Origin: Nitrosomonadales bacterium | GTDB lineage: Bacteria > Pseudomonadota > Gammaproteobacteria > Burkholderiales > Gallionellaceae | Direction of reading: 5' to 3' | NCBI GenBank assembly: GCA_016208015.1 | Contig: JACQYW010000012.1 | Coordinates: forward strand, 1 to 64,000 | DNA length: 64,000 nucleotides | Shown here: piece after piece, positions 8,085 through 18,614 of the stretch | Layout of the letters: every line of letters starts with the position of its first letter | Numbering within the stretch: position 1 is the first letter of the stretch | The notes under the pieces: model-generated | Seen by the model: only the letters and a program-made list of their open reading frames with translations | Database searches by the model: none | What the model was told of the DNA's origin: nothing | Made by a program: the position numbers and the translations under genes

Positions 8085-9173
8085 TTGTTCGATGTCGGCA
8101 AGGTGACGCTGGGTGTGGTGTGGGACGGTGAATCGGTCACCGCGACGGAGATCGGCTCGACGCGGCCGCTGGCGGCGAAGGTGCTGAAAGGCAAGACGCC
8201 GACGCAGGTGGTGCAGATCGTGCCGTTGCTGTTCAGCGTGTGCGGGCGGGCGCAGGGCGCGGCTGCCAGTGTCGCCCTGCTGGCGGCGATGCGCGAGGAA
8301 AGCCCCGCCATCGCGGCGATGGAACACACCATCGTGTGCGAGGCCTTGCAGGAACATCTGTGGCGTTTGATGCTGGATTGGCCGGACCTGCTGGGCATGC
8401 CGCAAGAGGATAAACAGTTTGCCGGCTGGTATTCGATGTTGCGCAAGATCGGTGCGGGCGAGACCGGCATGGAGGTGTTCCTGCAGGAGTTCGAGCGCGA
8501 CGGTCTCGGCATGCCGATCGCAGAATGGCTGGCGCTGGACAGTTACGCAGCGATGCAAACATGGTGGCGCAAGCCGGGCAACGCGCTGGCGCGACCGCTG
8601 GCCAAGCTGGACGAATTGGCGCAGAGCCGCTGCAACCGCAACGAAGCCAGGTTGTTGCCCGCCTGGTCGGCAGCGGAAGTGGAGCAAGTTTGCGCCGGAA
8701 GATGGGATAGCGCATTCGCGATGCGACCGGAATGGCAGGGCGCGGCGGCGGAGACGGGAGCGTGGAGCTATTACGCGGACAGTCCGCTGTTGCAGGATGT
8801 GTGGCGGCAGAGCGGATCGAAAGCGCTGACGCGTTTGCTGGCCCGGGTGATGGATATGGCCAGGATGGCGGGCGGCGATGCCGCGAACCGGTTGAGCATG
8901 ACCAGCCCGGCGGCCGACGAGGGTATCGCCGTGGTGCGCACCGCGCGCGGTCTGCTGCTGCACCGGGTGCTGCTGGACGGCGACAAGGTGGCGGACTACA
9001 CCATCGTTGCGCCGACCGAGTGGAACTTCCATCCGGCCGGATCGTTCGCGCAGGACCTGTGCGGTCTGGCGGAACACGATGGAGGACTGCTGGAGTATCG
9101 CGCGCAGATCGAGGTGATGTCGCTCGACCCCTGCGTGGCATATGAGATCGAGATAAGGAATTCAGATGCATGA
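8085..9173 (+). CDS. hupK: Hydrogenase large-subunit-like scaffold HupK (HoxV)
   Basis: 362 aa from a TTG start 2 nt after hupJ. HupK/HoxV is a catalytically dead relative of the large subunit thought to act as a scaffold for Fe(CN)2CO assembly with HypC/HupF. Only parts of the metal motifs survive: CGRAQG in place of RxCGxC, and SLDPCVAYEIEI in place of DPCxxC, so the second cysteine of the C-terminal pair is lost. ADYTIVAPTEWNFHPAGSF matches the corresponding large-subunit segment. Overlaps hypA by 8 nt. Confidence 0.92.
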   Translation: MFDVGKVTLGVVWDGESVTATEIGSTRPLAAKVLKGKTPTQVVQIVPLLFSVCGRAQGAAASVALLAAMREESPAIAAMEHTIVCEALQEHLWRLMLDWPDLLGMPQEDKQFAGWYSMLRKIGAGETGMEVFLQEFERDGLGMPIAEWLALDSYAAMQTWWRKPGNALARPLAKLDELAQSRCNRNEARLLPAWSAAEVEQVCAGRWDSAFAMRPEWQGAAAETGAWSYYADSPLLQDVWRQSGSKALTRLLARVMDMARMAGGDAANRLSMTSPAADEGIAVVRTARGLLLHRVLLDGDKVADYTIVAPTEWNFHPAGSFAQDLCGLAEHDGGLLEYRAQIEVMSLDPCVAYEIEIRNSDA

Positions 9174-9507
9174 GATGTCGCTGGCGGAAGGCGTGCTTCA
9201 GCTCATTGAAGATTCGGCCAAGACGCAGAACTTCAGCCGGGTCAGGACAGTGTGGCTGGAGATCGGCCAGTTGGCCGGTGTGGAAGTCGAGGCGATGAAG
9301 TTCTGCTTCGATGCGGTGGTGAACGACAGCATCGCCCAGGGGGCGGAACTGGTGATCATCGAGACGCCGGGTCAGGCCTGGTGCCTGCACTGCGCCGAAG
9401 TGGTGAACGTGAAAGCCCTGTACGATGCCTGTCCCCAGTGCGGCAGCCATCAGGTGCAGGTAACGGGCGGGAACGAGATGCGGGTCAAAGAACTCGACGT
9501 GGAATAG
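9166..9507 (+). CDS. hypA: Nickel-insertion accessory protein HypA
   Basis: 113 aa, standard length. MHEMSLAEG supplies the N-terminal nickel site (His2). A zinc ribbon is formed by CLHC and CPQC. HypA delivers nickel to the large subunit together with HypB. Its start overlaps the hupK end, so it is translationally coupled. Confidence 0.96.
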   Translation: MHEMSLAEGVLQLIEDSAKTQNFSRVRTVWLEIGQLAGVEVEAMKFCFDAVVNDSIAQGAELVIIETPGQAWCLHCAEVVNVKALYDACPQCGSHQVQVTGGNEMRVKELDVE

Positions 9508-9513
9508 ATGTTG

Positions 9514-9614
9514 TAGGGTGCAATAAGCCTGTCCTGAGCTTGCCGAAGGGCGAAGCGCATTGCACCAGAGTTTTGAAAACATACGGCGCAATGCCCGTTG
9601 GTTATTGCGCCCTA
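9514..9614. repeat. MITE-like element of 101 bp between hypA and hypB
   Basis: The ends TAGGGTGCAATAA (9514-9526) and TTATTGCGCCCTA (9602-9614) are inverted repeats matching at 12 of 13 positions. Inside lies CCTGTCCTGAGCTTGCCGAA, part of a repeat seen across many bacterial genomes, plus two shorter GCAATGC-type sub-palindromes. It carries no gene. The size, terminal repeats and intergenic position suit a non-autonomous miniature element inserted within the operon. Confidence 0.65.
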
Positions 9615-9634
9615 CGCGGATTGAGGAGAGTGAG

Positions 9635-10645
9635 ATGTGTAACGTATGCGGTTGCGGAGCGGGCGAGACGACCATCGACGGCAAGGCTGTCGAACATGGT
9701 CACGGCGGACATTTCCATGTGCATGCCGACGGCACGGCACACGATCACGATCATTCGCACAATCATGCCCATGATCACGAGCATGCCGAGGCGAAGCACA
9801 TGCACTACCACCTGCACGAGGACGGCAGTTCGCACGAGCATGTGCATGACCATCTGCACGGGCACGACCATCAACACAGTCACGATCACGACCACTCGCA
9901 TACGCACGGCACCACACATTACGGTCTCGGCCCCGCTGGCGCGCATGCGCCCGGCATGAGCCAGTCGCGCATGGTGAAGATCGAGCAGGACATCCTGTCC
10001 AAGAACGACAGCTACGCCAACGACAATCGCAGCTATCTGGCCGAGCACGGCATCTTCGCGCTCAATCTGGTGTCCAGTCCCGGCTCGGGCAAGACCACGC
10101 TGCTGGTGAAGACCATCGAGGCCTTGAACAACGGGATGAAGCTGGCCGTGATCGAAGGCGACCAGCAGACCGACAACGACGCCGCGCGCATCCGCGCCAC
10201 CGGCGCACCGGCGTTGCAGATCAACACCGGCAAGGGCTGCCATCTCGATGCGTTCATGGTCGGCAAGGCGATGACGCAATTGGCGCTGAACGACGACAGC
10301 CTGTTGCTGATCGAGAACGTCGGCAATCTGGTGTGTCCGGCCAGCTTCGATCTGGGCGAGGCGCACAAAGTCGCCATCCTCTCGGTGACCGAAGGCGAGG
10401 ACAAACCGCTCAAGTATCCCGACATGTTCCGTGCCGCAGACCTGATGCTGCTGAACAAGTGCGATCTGCTGCCGTATCTGACCTTCGATGCCGAGCTGGC
10501 CGTCGCCAACGCACGCCGCGTGAATCCCGATATTCAGGTGATACGTACCTCGGCCACCAGCGGCGAGGGTATGAACGAGTGGCTGGATTGGATCAAGGCC
10601 GGTTGCAGTAAAGCAGTATCCAGAAAATCGATAGACGGCAGGTAG
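9635..10645 (+). CDS. hypB: Nickel-binding GTPase HypB with long His-rich domain
   Basis: 336 aa from the ATG at 9635, chosen because it yields the N-terminal MCNVCGCG nickel motif and follows GAGGAG. Residues about 20-105 are a metal store with some 30 histidines in HDH/HSH repeats. The GTPase domain follows: P-loop [11 protein letters not shown], then [25 protein letters not shown] with the metal-binding Cys, and NKCDLL. HypB hydrolyses GTP to drive nickel release to HypA or the large subunit; the His-rich part probably also stores nickel. Confidence 0.96.
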   Translation: MCNVCGCGAGETTIDGKAVEHGHGGHFHVHADGTAHDHDHSHNHAHDHEHAEAKHMHYHLHEDGSSHEHVHDHLHGHDHQHSHDHDHSHTHGTTHYGLGPAGAHAPGMSQSRMVKIEQDILSKNDSYANDNRSYLAEHGIFALNLVSSPGSGKTTLLVKTIEALNNGMKLAVIEGDQQTDNDAARIRATGAPALQINTGKGCHLDAFMVGKAMTQLALNDDSLLLIENVGNLVCPASFDLGEAHKVAILSVTEGEDKPLKYPDMFRAADLMLLNKCDLLPYLTFDAELAVANARRVNPDIQVIRTSATSGEGMNEWLDWIKAGCSKAVSRKSIDGR

Positions 10646-10657
10646 GATGGGTTGAAC

Positions 10658-12961
10658 ATGGTCCACGCACAGATCAGAGTTTCAGGCCAGGTACAGGGTG
10701 TCGGTTTCCGGCCCTTCGTCTACCGGCTTGCCAACGAACTCGGTCTGTCCGGTTGGGTGCGCAACGACAGCGAAGGTGTGGAGATCGCGGTCGAGGGCGA
10801 ACAACCGCAGGTGATGCGTCTGATCGAACGCCTGCAGAGCGAGCCGCCCACGCTGGCGCGCGTGGAGAAGGTCACCCACGACCTGGCCAGGACCACCACC
10901 GGTTTCGTCGGCTTCGCCATCACCGAGAGCAAGGCCGGCCGCGTGCTCACCGGCATCGCGCCCGACATGGCGATCTGCCCGGACTGCCTGCACGAACTGT
11001 TCGATCCCGCAGACCGCCGCTATCGCCATCCCTTCATCAACTGCATCCATTGCGGCCCGCGCTACACGCTGACTGCGCGCCTGCCTTACGACCGCGCCAA
11101 CACCAGCATGGCGAAGTTCAAGCAGTGCCCGGCTTGTCAGCAGGAATACGACACGCCGACCACGCGCCGCTTCCACGCGCAGCCCAACGCCTGCCCCGAG
11201 TGCGGCCCGCGTCTGGGCATGTTCGATGCGTACTGGAATCCGCTCACCGGCGATAATCCCGTGGCGATTGCGGCCGGGCGCATCCTTGCGGGACAGGTCG
11301 TCGCCGTCAAGGGCATCGGCGGTTTCCATCTGGTGTGCGATGCGCGCAACGCCGCGACCGTGGAAAGATTGCGCAGCGGCAAGCAGCGCGAGGAGAAACC
11401 GTTCGCGGTGATGGTGCTGAACACGCAGTCGGCACGGCATTACGCGCAGTTCCGCGAACAGGACGCTGCACTGCTGGAAACAGGCGAACGCCCCATCGTG
11501 CTGCTGCGCCAGTCGGCGAAGTGCGAGGCCGAGTTGCAGGGCATCGCGCCGGGACTTTCCAGCATCGGCCTGATGCTGCCCTACACGCCGCTGCACTATC
11601 TGTTGTTCCATGAATTGCTCGGTCGTCCGCAAGGGACGGACTGGCTGCGCCAAGCCACACCGCTGGCACTGGTGATGACCAGTGCCAATCCCGGCGGCGA
11701 GCCGCTGGTGAAGGACGATGACGAGGCGCGCAATTCTCTTTTCGGTCTGGCCGATGCCTTCCTCACGCATGACCGCGACATCCTGCATCGCTGCGACGAC
11801 AGCGTGATGAAGTGGCAGGGCAAGGCGCCGACCTTCGTCCGCCGTGCGCGCGGTTACACGCCGCGCCGCATCGTGCTGCCGTTCTCCGGTCCCCCGGTGC
11901 TGGCCTGCGGCGCCTGGCTGAAGAACACCGTCTGCCTCACGCGCGGCAACGAGGCTTTCGTGTCGCAACACATCGGCGACCTCGACCATGTCGGCACGCG
12001 CGAGATGCTGGAAGAGACAGTCGATTATCTCTGCGACATCCTCGATGTGCAGCCGCAAGCCGTGGCGCACGATCTGCATCCCGATTTCTACAGCACACAC
12101 TACGCGCAGCGTTTCGCGGAGGAGCGCGGGCTGCCGCTGTTCGCCGTGCAGCATCACCACGCGCACATCGCCGCCATCGTGGCCGAACACCGCGTCACCG
12201 AACCTGTACTCGGTTTGGCGCTCGATGGTGTCGGTCTCGGAGCCGACGGCAGTGCCTGGGGCGGCGAGCTGTTGCAGGTGTCGGGTACGCAATGCGAGCG
12301 GCTGGGACATCTCGCCACATTGACCCTGCCGGGCGGAGACCGCGCCGCGCGCGAGCCATGGCGCATGGCGGCAGCCGCCCTGTTCGACATGAACCGTTCG
12401 GACGAGATCGTGCGCCGTTTCCCGGAGCAGGCCGGGGCGGCGACGGTGACCGACATGCTGCAGCGAAAGCTGAACTGCGTGGAGACCAGCAGCATGGGAC
12501 GCTGGTTCGATGCGGCGGCGGGTCTGCTCGGCGTGAAGGAAGTGCAGGGTTATGAAGGGCAGGCGGCGATGCTGCTGGAAGGATTGGCCGAACGCCACGG
12601 CAAGGTCGATGCGCTCGCGCTGGGTCACATCCACACCGCGCAGAACGACCTCGACCTGCGCCCGCTGCTGGCCAAGCTCGCCGACTGCAAGGACGCGGCT
12701 TACGGCGCTGCGCTGTTCCATGCCACGCTGGCAGAAGCATTGTGCGCGTGGGTGCAGCGCGCCGCCGGACGCTCCGGCAGCAAATATGTCGCGCTGGGCG
12801 GCGGCTGTTTCCTCAACCGGATATTGACGCAAACCCTGACCGACAGCCTGACGGCATGCGGCCTGAATGTGTTGACCGCGCAACAATTGCCGCCCAACGA
12901 CGGCGCGATCTCGCTCGGCCAGGCCGGCATCGCGCTGCAACATCTCAACCAAGGAGCTTGA
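10658..12961 (+). CDS. hypF: Carbamoyltransferase HypF
   Basis: Makes the cyanide ligands from carbamoyl phosphate by passing a thiocarbamoyl group to HypE. 767 aa from the ATG at 10658 (a TTG at 10652 would add two). Domains in order: acylphosphatase (1-90, with GQVQGVGFRPFVYRLA), two zinc fingers (CPDC...CIHC and CPAC...CPEC, about 107-180), a YrdC-like nucleotide-binding domain (about 200-380) and a Kae1-like C-terminal domain with the metal-binding HHHAH string (VQHHHAHIAAIVAEH). The order is complete and intact. Confidence 0.96.
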   Translation: MVHAQIRVSGQVQGVGFRPFVYRLANELGLSGWVRNDSEGVEIAVEGEQPQVMRLIERLQSEPPTLARVEKVTHDLARTTTGFVGFAITESKAGRVLTGIAPDMAICPDCLHELFDPADRRYRHPFINCIHCGPRYTLTARLPYDRANTSMAKFKQCPACQQEYDTPTTRRFHAQPNACPECGPRLGMFDAYWNPLTGDNPVAIAAGRILAGQVVAVKGIGGFHLVCDARNAATVERLRSGKQREEKPFAVMVLNTQSARHYAQFREQDAALLETGERPIVLLRQSAKCEAELQGIAPGLSSIGLMLPYTPLHYLLFHELLGRPQGTDWLRQATPLALVMTSANPGGEPLVKDDDEARNSLFGLADAFLTHDRDILHRCDDSVMKWQGKAPTFVRRARGYTPRRIVLPFSGPPVLACGAWLKNTVCLTRGNEAFVSQHIGDLDHVGTREMLEETVDYLCDILDVQPQAVAHDLHPDFYSTHYAQRFAEERGLPLFAVQHHHAHIAAIVAEHRVTEPVLGLALDGVGLGADGSAWGGELLQVSGTQCERLGHLATLTLPGGDRAAREPWRMAAAALFDMNRSDEIVRRFPEQAGAATVTDMLQRKLNCVETSSMGRWFDAAAGLLGVKEVQGYEGQAAMLLEGLAERHGKVDALALGHIHTAQNDLDLRPLLAKLADCKDAAYGAALFHATLAEALCAWVQRAAGRSGSKYVALGGGCFLNRILTQTLTDSLTACGLNVLTAQQLPPNDGAISLGQAGIALQHLNQGA

Positions 12962-12963
12962 CC

Positions 12964-13218
12964 ATGTGCCTCGCCATACCCGCCCGTATCGAGGAAATGA
13001 CCACGCCGGGCAATGCCATCGTCAATCTCGGCGGCGTGCGCAAGGAGATATCGCTGGCGCTGGTGGATGATGTCGCCATCGGCGAATACGTCATCGTGCA
13101 TGTCGGTTACGCCCTGCAGAAGGTGGACCAGCAGGAGGCCGAACGCACGCTGGAGATGTTCGCCGAGATGGGGCAGCTGGATGAGCTGCGCAGCGAGCTC
13201 GCCGGGGACGCAGCATGA
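12964..13218 (+). CDS. hypC: Hydrogenase assembly chaperone HypC
   Basis: 84 aa, starting MCLAIPARI with the reactive Cys2. It partners HypD in building Fe(CN)2CO and carries it to the large subunit. Distinct from the HupF paralogue at 5503. It starts 2 nt after hypF and overlaps hypD by ATGA. Confidence 0.95.
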   Translation: MCLAIPARIEEMTTPGNAIVNLGGVRKEISLALVDDVAIGEYVIVHVGYALQKVDQQEAERTLEMFAEMGQLDELRSELAGDAA

Positions 13219-14354
13219 AATATATCGACGAATTCCGCGACGGCGAACTGGCCAAGAATATCGTCGCCAACATCCTGCGCGAAGCGGCAGGCGACAAAAG
13301 CTACAGCTTCATGGAATTCTGCGGCGGCCATACTCACGCCATTTCGCGCTATGGCATCGCCGATCTGCTGCCTGCCAACGTGCGCATGATCCACGGCCCC
13401 GGCTGCCCGGTGTGCGTGCTGCCGATCGGGCGCATAGACCAGGCGATCCGCCTGGCGCTGGAGCAGAACGTGATCGTGTGTACCTATGCCGACACCCTGC
13501 GCGTGCCGGCTTCCGACAATCTGTCGCTGATGCGCGCCAAGGCGCGCGGCGGCGACGTGCGCATGATCTATTCGCCGCAGGACGCGCTGAAGATCGCGCG
13601 CGACAATCCCGGCCGCGAAGTGGTGTTCTTCGCCATCGGCTTCGAGACCACCACGCCGCCGACCGCGCTGATCATCAAGCAGGCAGCGGACGAGGGCATC
13701 CCCAATTTCAGCGTGCTGTGCAATCACGTGCTGACCCCGGCGGCGATCACGCACATCCTGCAATCGCCGGAAGTGCGCCAGTATGGCACCGTGCCGCTGG
13801 ACGGCTTCATCGGCCCGGCGCACGTCAGCGTGGTGATCGGCAGCCAGCCGTACGAACATTTCGCGCACGAATACCGCAAGCCGGTGGTGATCGCGGGCTT
13901 CGAGCCGCTCGATGTGCTGCAGGCCATCCTCATGCTGATCCGCCAGATCAACGCGGGACGCGCCGAAGTGGAGAACGAATTCACCCGCGCCGTCACACGC
14001 GAGGGCAACCTCAAGGCGCAAGCGATGGTGTCGGAAGTGCTGGAACTGCGCCGCAGCTTCGAATGGCGCGGCCTGGGCGAGGTGCCGTATTCGGCGCTGA
14101 AGATCCGCCCGGCCTACGCGCAGTTCGATGCCGAAGCGCGTTACGGCATCGGCTACAAGCCGGTGGCCGACAACAAGGCGTGCGAATGCGGCGCGATATT
14201 GCGCGGTGTGAAAAAGCCGCAGGACTGCAAGGTGTTCGGCACGGTATGCACGCCGGAGAATCCGCTGGGTTCGTGCATGGTGTCGTCGGAAGGTGCCTGC
14301 GCGGCACATTACAGTTATGGACGTTATAAAGATATAGAGGTGGTTTCGGCATGA
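13215..14354 (+). CDS. hypD: Fe-cyanide/CO assembly protein HypD
   Basis: 379 aa. Scaffold on which Fe(CN)2CO is built with HypC. Key residues are present: C36 in MEFCGGHTH, C64 and C67 in GPGCPVC, and the C-terminal [4Fe-4S] ligand set in CECGAILRG, DCKVFGTVC and GSCMVSSEG. Coupled to hypC and hypE by ATGA overlaps. Confidence 0.96.
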   Translation: MKYIDEFRDGELAKNIVANILREAAGDKSYSFMEFCGGHTHAISRYGIADLLPANVRMIHGPGCPVCVLPIGRIDQAIRLALEQNVIVCTYADTLRVPASDNLSLMRAKARGGDVRMIYSPQDALKIARDNPGREVVFFAIGFETTTPPTALIIKQAADEGIPNFSVLCNHVLTPAAITHILQSPEVRQYGTVPLDGFIGPAHVSVVIGSQPYEHFAHEYRKPVVIAGFEPLDVLQAILMLIRQINAGRAEVENEFTRAVTREGNLKAQAMVSEVLELRRSFEWRGLGEVPYSALKIRPAYAQFDAEARYGIGYKPVADNKACECGAILRGVKKPQDCKVFGTVCTPENPLGSCMVSSEGACAAHYSYGRYKDIEVVSA

Positions 14355-15403
14355 GCGGAGCAGTGAAAAAAGGATACGTGCGCGGCCTCGACATCAAGAA
14401 CGGTCGCGTGGATATGAGCCACGGCTCCGGCGGTCGCGCGATGGCGCAGTTGATCGAGGAGATGTTCGCCGCTGCGTTCGACAACGAATACTTGCGCCAG
14501 GGCAACGACGGCGCGCTGCTGCCGACGGCGGGCGGACGGCTGGTGATGGCGACCGACGCGCATGTGGTGTCGCCGCTGTTCTTTCCCGGCGGCGACATCG
14601 GCTGCCTGTCGGTGCACGGCACCATCAACGATGTGGCGGTGATGGGCGCGAAGCCGCTTTACCTCGCTGCTTCGTTCATTCTGGAAGAAGGTTTTCCGCT
14701 GGCCGATCTGCAGCGCATCGTGCACTCCATGGCCGCGGCTTCCCGCGAGGCCGGGGTGCCGGTGGTGACCGGCGATACCAAAGTGGTCGAGCAGGGCAAG
14801 GCCGACGGTGTGTTCATCACCACCACCGGCGTGGGTGTGGTGATGGATGGCGTGGACCTGTCCGGCGCCAACGTGCGCCCCGGCGACGTCATCCTGCTCT
14901 CCGGCAGCATGGGCGATCACGGCATGGCGATCATGAGCCGGCGCGAGAACCTCGCCTTCGACGTGCCCATCGAGTCGGACACCGCCGCATTGCATCACCT
15001 GATCGCGGCCATGCTGGATAGCGGCGCGGATATCCGCTGCCTGCGCGATCCGACGCGCGGCGGACTCGCCACCACGCTGAACGAGATCGCCAAGCAATCC
15101 GCGGTCGGCCTGACCATCAACGAGGAAGCCATCCCGGTGAAGCCGGTGGTGGCCGCCGCCTGCGAATTCCTCGGTCTCGATCCCTTGTATGTCGCCAACG
15201 AAGGCAAGCTCATCGCGATCTGCGCGGCGGGCGATGCCGAAAAACTGCTCGCTGCGATGCGCGCGCATCCCTTGGGCGGAGATGCGGCCATCATCGGCGC
15301 GGCATATGCCGACCCGCATCATTTCGTGCAGATGAAGACCGCCTTCGGCGGACGCCGCAACGTCGACTGGCTGGCCGGCGAACAATTACCGCGAATCTGT
15401 TGA
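14351..15403 (+). CDS. hypE: Thiocarbamoyl dehydratase HypE
   Basis: 350 aa, a PurM-like ATPase. It dehydrates its own C-terminal thiocarbamoyl-cysteine to thiocyanate, the CN donor. The SHGSGGRAM nucleotide loop is near the N-terminus, and the chain ends with the diagnostic LPRIC, the reactive cysteine being the last residue. Followed by hypX after 7 nt. Confidence 0.96.
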   Translation: MSGAVKKGYVRGLDIKNGRVDMSHGSGGRAMAQLIEEMFAAAFDNEYLRQGNDGALLPTAGGRLVMATDAHVVSPLFFPGGDIGCLSVHGTINDVAVMGAKPLYLAASFILEEGFPLADLQRIVHSMAAASREAGVPVVTGDTKVVEQGKADGVFITTTGVGVVMDGVDLSGANVRPGDVILLSGSMGDHGMAIMSRRENLAFDVPIESDTAALHHLIAAMLDSGADIRCLRDPTRGGLATTLNEIAKQSAVGLTINEEAIPVKPVVAAACEFLGLDPLYVANEGKLIAICAAGDAEKLLAAMRAHPLGGDAAIIGAAYADPHHFVQMKTAFGGRRNVDWLAGEQLPRIC

Positions 15404-15410
15404 CTACCCT

Positions 15411-17162
15411 ATGCGCATCCTGTTGCTGACCCATTCCTTCAATAGTCTGTCCCAGCGCCTGTGGCTGGAATTGCAGGCGTGCGGTCACGAGGTCTCCGTC
15501 GAACTCGATATCGCCGATTCCGTGGCGGAAGAGGCGGTGGCTTTATGGCAGCCGGATGTGATCGTTGCGCCGTTCCTGAAACGTGCCATCCCGGCCTCGA
15601 TCTGGTCGCGCTACGTTTGCCTGATCGTGCACCCCGGCATCGTCGGCGACCGCGGTCCGTCCTCGCTGGACTGGGCGATACAGGAAGGCGCATCCGAGTG
15701 GGGCGTGACGGTGTTGCAGGCGAATGCGGAGATGGACGGCGGCGATATCTGGGCGGCGCAGACCTTCCCCATGCACGCGGCCAAGAAATCCAGTATCTAT
15801 CGCGGCGAAGTGGCCGATGCCGCCGTGCGCGGCGTGCTGGAGGCGCTGGTGCATTATCCCGAGTATGTGAGTGGCAGTTGGAAACCGACTCCGCTGCATG
15901 AGTTCAAAGCTCCGGTACTTGGCATCGAGCGTCCTTCCATCAAGCAGGCACAGCGCGCCATCGACTGGCAGCACGACGACACCGCCACGGTATTGCGCAA
16001 GCTGAATGCGGCCGACGGTTGCCCGGGCGTGAAGGACGTGCTGTTCGGCCAGCCCTGCCATCTGTTCGACGCACATGCCGCGATGGAATATCGCGGCACG
16101 GCGGGTGAGGTGATCGGTCGCAGCGGCGATGCGGTGCTGCGCGCCACCACCGACGGTGCGGTCTGGATCGGCCATGTGCGCCGCATCGAGCACGATCCCG
16201 GATTCAAGTTGCCCGCGGCAGTGGCCTTTGCCGCTGAAGCGGCGGCTTTGCCGGAATTGTCGTTTGCCACAGGCGAGATACGCTACGAGGAGCACGGCAG
16301 CGCCGGCTTCCTGCACTTCGATTTCTACAACGGCGCGATGTCCACCGATCAGTGCCTGCGCCTGCGTCAGGCATATGCGGATGCCTGCAAGCGGCCGACG
16401 CGGGTGCTGGTGCTGATGGGCGGCGGGGACTTCTGGTCCAATGGTATCCACCTCAACCGCATCGAGGCGGCCGACAGTCCGGCCGACGAATCCATGCGCA
16501 ACATCGAGGCGATGGACGACCTGGCGCTGGAGATATTGAGCACCACCGACCGTTTCACCGTCGCCGTGATGCAGGGCAACGCCGGAGCGGGCGGTTGTTT
16601 CCTCGCGCTGGCGACCGACCAGGTGTGGGCGCGCCAGAGTGCGGTACTCAACCCGCACTACAAGAACATGGGCAACCTGTACGGCTCCGAATACTGGACC
16701 TACCTGCTGCCGGCACGCGTCGGCAGGGAACGCGCGCAGGCCATCATGCAGAACCGCCTGCCGGTCTCCGCTGCCGGGGCGGTAAAGGAAGGACTCATCG
16801 ATGCCTGCTTCGACGACGATGCGGTCGCTTTCCGGGCGCGGGCCAAACGCATGGCGCTCGAACTGGCGACCGTGCCGGACTACGGGTCGCGACTTGCGGA
16901 GAAATGCACGCGCCGCGCCTGCGACGAGGCGAAGAAGCCGTTGGCCGAGTATCGCGCAGCGGAGCTGGTCGAGATGCGGCGCAACTTCTACGGCTTCGAT
17001 CCCAGCTATCATTACGCGCGGCATCACTTCGTGTACAAGATCGCGCACGCTTTCACGCCGCGCCATCTGGCGCTGCACCGGGAACTGGCGTCACCCGCAG
17101 GTGATCCGCCCGCTGCGGCGGCCGCAACGCAACGATACCCGGCATTAACAGGAGGCTCCTGA
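15411..17162 (+). CDS. hypX: HypX/HoxX, CO-ligand synthesis from formyl-tetrahydrofolate
   Basis: 583 aa, two-domain protein found in aerobic H2 oxidisers. Residues 1 to about 250 resemble formyltransferases that bind 10-formyl-THF (HPGIVGDRGPSSLDWAI). Residues about 270-540 are an enoyl-CoA hydratase/isomerase fold (GGDFWSNGIHLNRIE, QGNAGAGGCFLALATDQVWAR). Established work shows that HypX converts the formyl group to CO via formyl-CoA, supplying the active-site CO under air. Its presence fits with the O2-tolerant small subunit. It ends 3 nt before hoxA. Confidence 0.95.
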   Translation: MRILLLTHSFNSLSQRLWLELQACGHEVSVELDIADSVAEEAVALWQPDVIVAPFLKRAIPASIWSRYVCLIVHPGIVGDRGPSSLDWAIQEGASEWGVTVLQANAEMDGGDIWAAQTFPMHAAKKSSIYRGEVADAAVRGVLEALVHYPEYVSGSWKPTPLHEFKAPVLGIERPSIKQAQRAIDWQHDDTATVLRKLNAADGCPGVKDVLFGQPCHLFDAHAAMEYRGTAGEVIGRSGDAVLRATTDGAVWIGHVRRIEHDPGFKLPAAVAFAAEAAALPELSFATGEIRYEEHGSAGFLHFDFYNGAMSTDQCLRLRQAYADACKRPTRVLVLMGGGDFWSNGIHLNRIEAADSPADESMRNIEAMDDLALEILSTTDRFTVAVMQGNAGAGGCFLALATDQVWARQSAVLNPHYKNMGNLYGSEYWTYLLPARVGRERAQAIMQNRLPVSAAGAVKEGLIDACFDDDAVAFRARAKRMALELATVPDYGSRLAEKCTRRACDEAKKPLAEYRAAELVEMRRNFYGFDPSYHYARHHFVYKIAHAFTPRHLALHRELASPAGDPPAAAAATQRYPALTGGS

Positions 17163-17165
17163 ACC

Positions 17166-18606
<1,441 letters not shown>

Positions 18607-18614
<8 letters not shown>

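Noticed and set aside
9514..9614. CRISPR-like or tRNA-like structure between hypA and hypB
   Set aside because: There is a single inverted-repeat element, no regularly spaced direct repeats and no cloverleaf.
10682..12952. 756-codon open frame on the - strand opposite hypF
   Set aside because: It is the codon-bias shadow of hypF in GC-rich DNA; the encoded text is low-complexity and His/Arg/Gln rich, with no family likeness. The same applies to other long antisense frames (563-1774, 17145-18917, 38407-39984, 59517-61898).
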